Positions 51,879 to 53,376 of a DNA stretch of 53,376 nucleotides are shown here, piece after piece. Where the stretch lies: positions 1-53,376 of the forward strand of contig NZ_JFKD01000023.1 in the NCBI RefSeq assembly GCF_002115725.1. Direction: 5' to 3'. Made by a program: the position numbers and the translations under genes. Positions within the stretch are counted from its first letter, which is position 1, and every line of letters starts with the position of its first letter. The notes below the pieces were generated by a model. It was not told the origin of the DNA and made no database searches. It was given only the letters and a program-made list of their open reading frames with translations. The DNA comes from Marivita cryptomonadis. Its GTDB lineage: Bacteria; Pseudomonadota; Alphaproteobacteria; Rhodobacterales; Rhodobacteraceae.

Positions 51879-52487
51879 ATGCGAAACATCTGCGTAACCC
51901 TTGCAACAGCCCTCACCTTCAGCACTGTGACGCCTTCTTTAGCTGCCACATCGGATGGTGATTTCGCCGTCTATGGATGGGGCGCCCGAGATTGCAACAC
52001 GATCATTGCCGTACTGAACGGGGACCAAGCGGCCCAAGCCCAGGCTCAATTGGCAGAATGGATATCTGGTTTCATTTCTGCCCAGAATAGAATGGGAGAA
52101 GGCCTTTATGATATCACTCCGATCAAATCCCATGTTCCAATGGTGAGCCTTGCCCGGAATATTTGTGCCAATAATCCTGACCAGCTTTTTGAAAACGTGG
52201 TATTTGCAATACTTGAGAATTTTTCGGCGCTGAAGTTGGTTGAGAACAGCCCACTTGTCCAAGTTTCCCATAACGGACAAGCCGTTTCAGTGAATGAAGA
52301 AACCATTCGTCGAGTTCAGGAAGTTTTGATCGCAGATGGGAAGTTGTCCGAAGGAGCGGCTGACGGTCAGTTTGGACCACAGACAGCTCAAGGCATCGAG
52401 GCTTGGCAGCAAGAGGCCGGTGTAACACAAAACGGGTTGCCCGACATGGTGACCCTGTTTCTGATGGGCCAGCAAATCGAACGCTGA
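51879..52487 (+). CDS. Secreted protein with a C-terminal peptidoglycan-binding-like domain
   Basis: The 202-residue protein has a signal peptide (ICVTLATALTFSTVTPSLAA). The mature N-terminal half has two Cys (GARDCNTII and ARNICANNP) in a small helical domain like those of HdeA or Rap1a-type periplasmic proteins, a loose likeness only. The C-terminal part, VQEVLIADGKLSEGAADGQFGPQTAQGIEAWQ, follows the pattern of the PG_binding_1 domain. An aggagg site precedes the ATG. Its place after the giant adhesin operon suggests a periplasmic anchoring or quality-control role, which is inference. Confidence 0.75.
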   Translation: MRNICVTLATALTFSTVTPSLAATSDGDFAVYGWGARDCNTIIAVLNGDQAAQAQAQLAEWISGFISAQNRMGEGLYDITPIKSHVPMVSLARNICANNPDQLFENVVFAILENFSALKLVENSPLVQVSHNGQAVSVNEETIRRVQEVLIADGKLSEGAADGQFGPQTAQGIEAWQQEAGVTQNGLPDMVTLFLMGQQIER

Positions 52488-52604
52488 TCATTCCTGCAGA
52501 CGGGAGAAGGACTGACCTTTTCAAGGCACTCGCATTTTCCCGCCGGCGCCCATAAAGATGGCCCCAAGCTGGCTTGGGGCAAAACGGCTGAACAGGAGGG
52601 TGCA

Positions 52605-53297
52605 TTGTTCAAAAATGCCATCGCGCTTGATAGCAAAGTGCATGCCAAGTGCAAAATGGTCCTGTCGAATGACATGACCTTTGCCCGTAACACCTTGAGC
52701 GCGCCGCTTTCTGCGACCGAAGTGGTCAAGGCAAGCCGCGAGTTTCCGATCTTCTTTCCGACAAAAGGTCATTTCCTGCCTGTGGCCCAGATGGGATACA
52801 GGAAAAACGGAAACCTCTACGTGGACGAACAGGGTGCATGGACGGCGCGCTACAAGCCTGCACATCTCAGGCGGTTTCCTTTCGTGCTTGGGGCCCGCGG
52901 AGAGGCAGGACAGTATGTTCTCATGGTGGAGCGAAGCCTGATTTCCGAGGATGGCGATGGTGAGCCACTCTTCGAGAATGGCGGTGTTCCTGAAGGCGGT
53001 ATCGTCGAACGGGCGCAGACTTTCCTCACCGACTTCCAGAAGGAACTGACCCGGACGGAAGCTCTGCTGAAACCGTTGCGTGACGCCGATATTCTGGTGC
53101 CCCGGACCTACAATATCACCCAGGGTGAAGAGACCCTGGGCGCTGTGCGTGATCTGCAGGTGGTCGACGCTGAAAAACTGGCGGCGCTTGATGATGCGAC
53201 ACTTGCAGCCTGGGTGCGCAGCGGCCTGATGGCAATCGTGATGGCTCATCTGCACAGTTTGGACAACTGGAACAGCCAGAAGAATCTGGGCAATTAG
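52605..53297 (+). CDS. SapC-family protein
   Basis: The 230-residue protein has the SapC family pattern: FPIFFPTKGHFLPVAQMGY, PAHLRRFPFVLG, and LMVERSLISEDGDGEPLFENG with a C-terminal helical part (RSGLMAIVMAHLHSLDNWN). SapC was named in the S-layer secretion locus of Campylobacter; its role is still poorly known. The frame opens with TTG 52605, backed by a very strong aggaggg site 7 nt before it and no better ATG. Together with the RTX protein and type I exporter upstream it strengthens an S-layer-like reading of the region. Confidence 0.85.
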   Translation: MFKNAIALDSKVHAKCKMVLSNDMTFARNTLSAPLSATEVVKASREFPIFFPTKGHFLPVAQMGYRKNGNLYVDEQGAWTARYKPAHLRRFPFVLGARGEAGQYVLMVERSLISEDGDGEPLFENGGVPEGGIVERAQTFLTDFQKELTRTEALLKPLRDADILVPRTYNITQGEETLGAVRDLQVVDAEKLAALDDATLAAWVRSGLMAIVMAHLHSLDNWNSQKNLGN

Positions 53298-53376
53298 GTG
53301 AGCTGAAGACCTGGGTCTCAAATTGCTTGTGGCGTGGCATAGGGCGCAAGAGAGTTTCGGGAGTTTCTGCTGTAGC

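Noticed and set aside
1..53376. tRNA, rRNA or riboswitch genes
   Set aside because: I saw no cloverleaf with a conserved T-loop, no rRNA segments and no recognisable riboswitch core on either strand by eye. A covariance-model scan would be decisive.

Overview
The window looks like plasmid or chromid DNA from an alphaproteobacterium of the Rhodobacteraceae (roseobacter group). The grounds are two replication initiators of the RPA (RepA) type with iteron-like origins, a ParA cassette with a centromere-like array, a plasmid-borne ScpB/DUF1403/integrase cluster, two toxin-antitoxin pairs, and many insertion-sequence remnants. Organism and replicon type are inferred from gene families. The window is treated as linear because closure cannot be shown.

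Layout. 1-3.6 kb: first repA (minus strand) with its iterons, an IS4-family element, a truncated IS1380 transposase, and the broken tail of a giant surface protein. 3.6-8.7 kb: an AT-richer block with a kdsD-kdsB-kdsA operon (CMP-Kdo supply), a GT25 glycosyltransferase, an IS630 remnant and two small unknown genes. 8.76-11.50 kb: a complete IS66-family element with 24-bp inverted repeats and a perfect 8-bp target duplication. 11.6-20.7 kb: second repA, centromere-like motifs, scpB-DUF1403, tyrosine integrase, vapBC, IS110 debris fused to a serine recombinase, an AAA ATPase and ccdAB. 20.9-29.4 kb: surface-polysaccharide or glycoprotein genes (a glycosyltransferase, a methyltransferase-glycosyltransferase-glycosyltransferase fusion, a beta-propeller-like protein, a sulfotransferase) interrupted by parA/parB-like genes and their array. 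29.8-39.4 kb: a 1952-residue RTX protein with a DUF4214 domain, a DUF6447 protein and a type I secretion ABC/HlyD pair. 39.5-44.4 kb: an unknown 589-residue protein, an XRE regulator, a second copy of an IS605-like mosaic, and an MsbA-type exporter. 44.7-53.3 kb: a small secreted protein, an HfaB/CsgG-family lipoprotein and a 1783-residue repeat protein (the gene order of hfaA-hfaB-hfaD), then a secreted protein with a peptidoglycan-binding-like domain and a SapC-family gene.

How it fits together. The cargo is mostly for building the cell surface: Kdo and glycan transfer, sulfation, an S-layer-like RTX protein with its exporter, and a holdfast-anchor-like system whose adhesin is about 21 degenerate repeats long. 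I judge this last system the most interesting part of the window. The rest is replication, partition, addiction and recombination machinery, with clear signs that two replicons were merged and rearranged by mobile elements.
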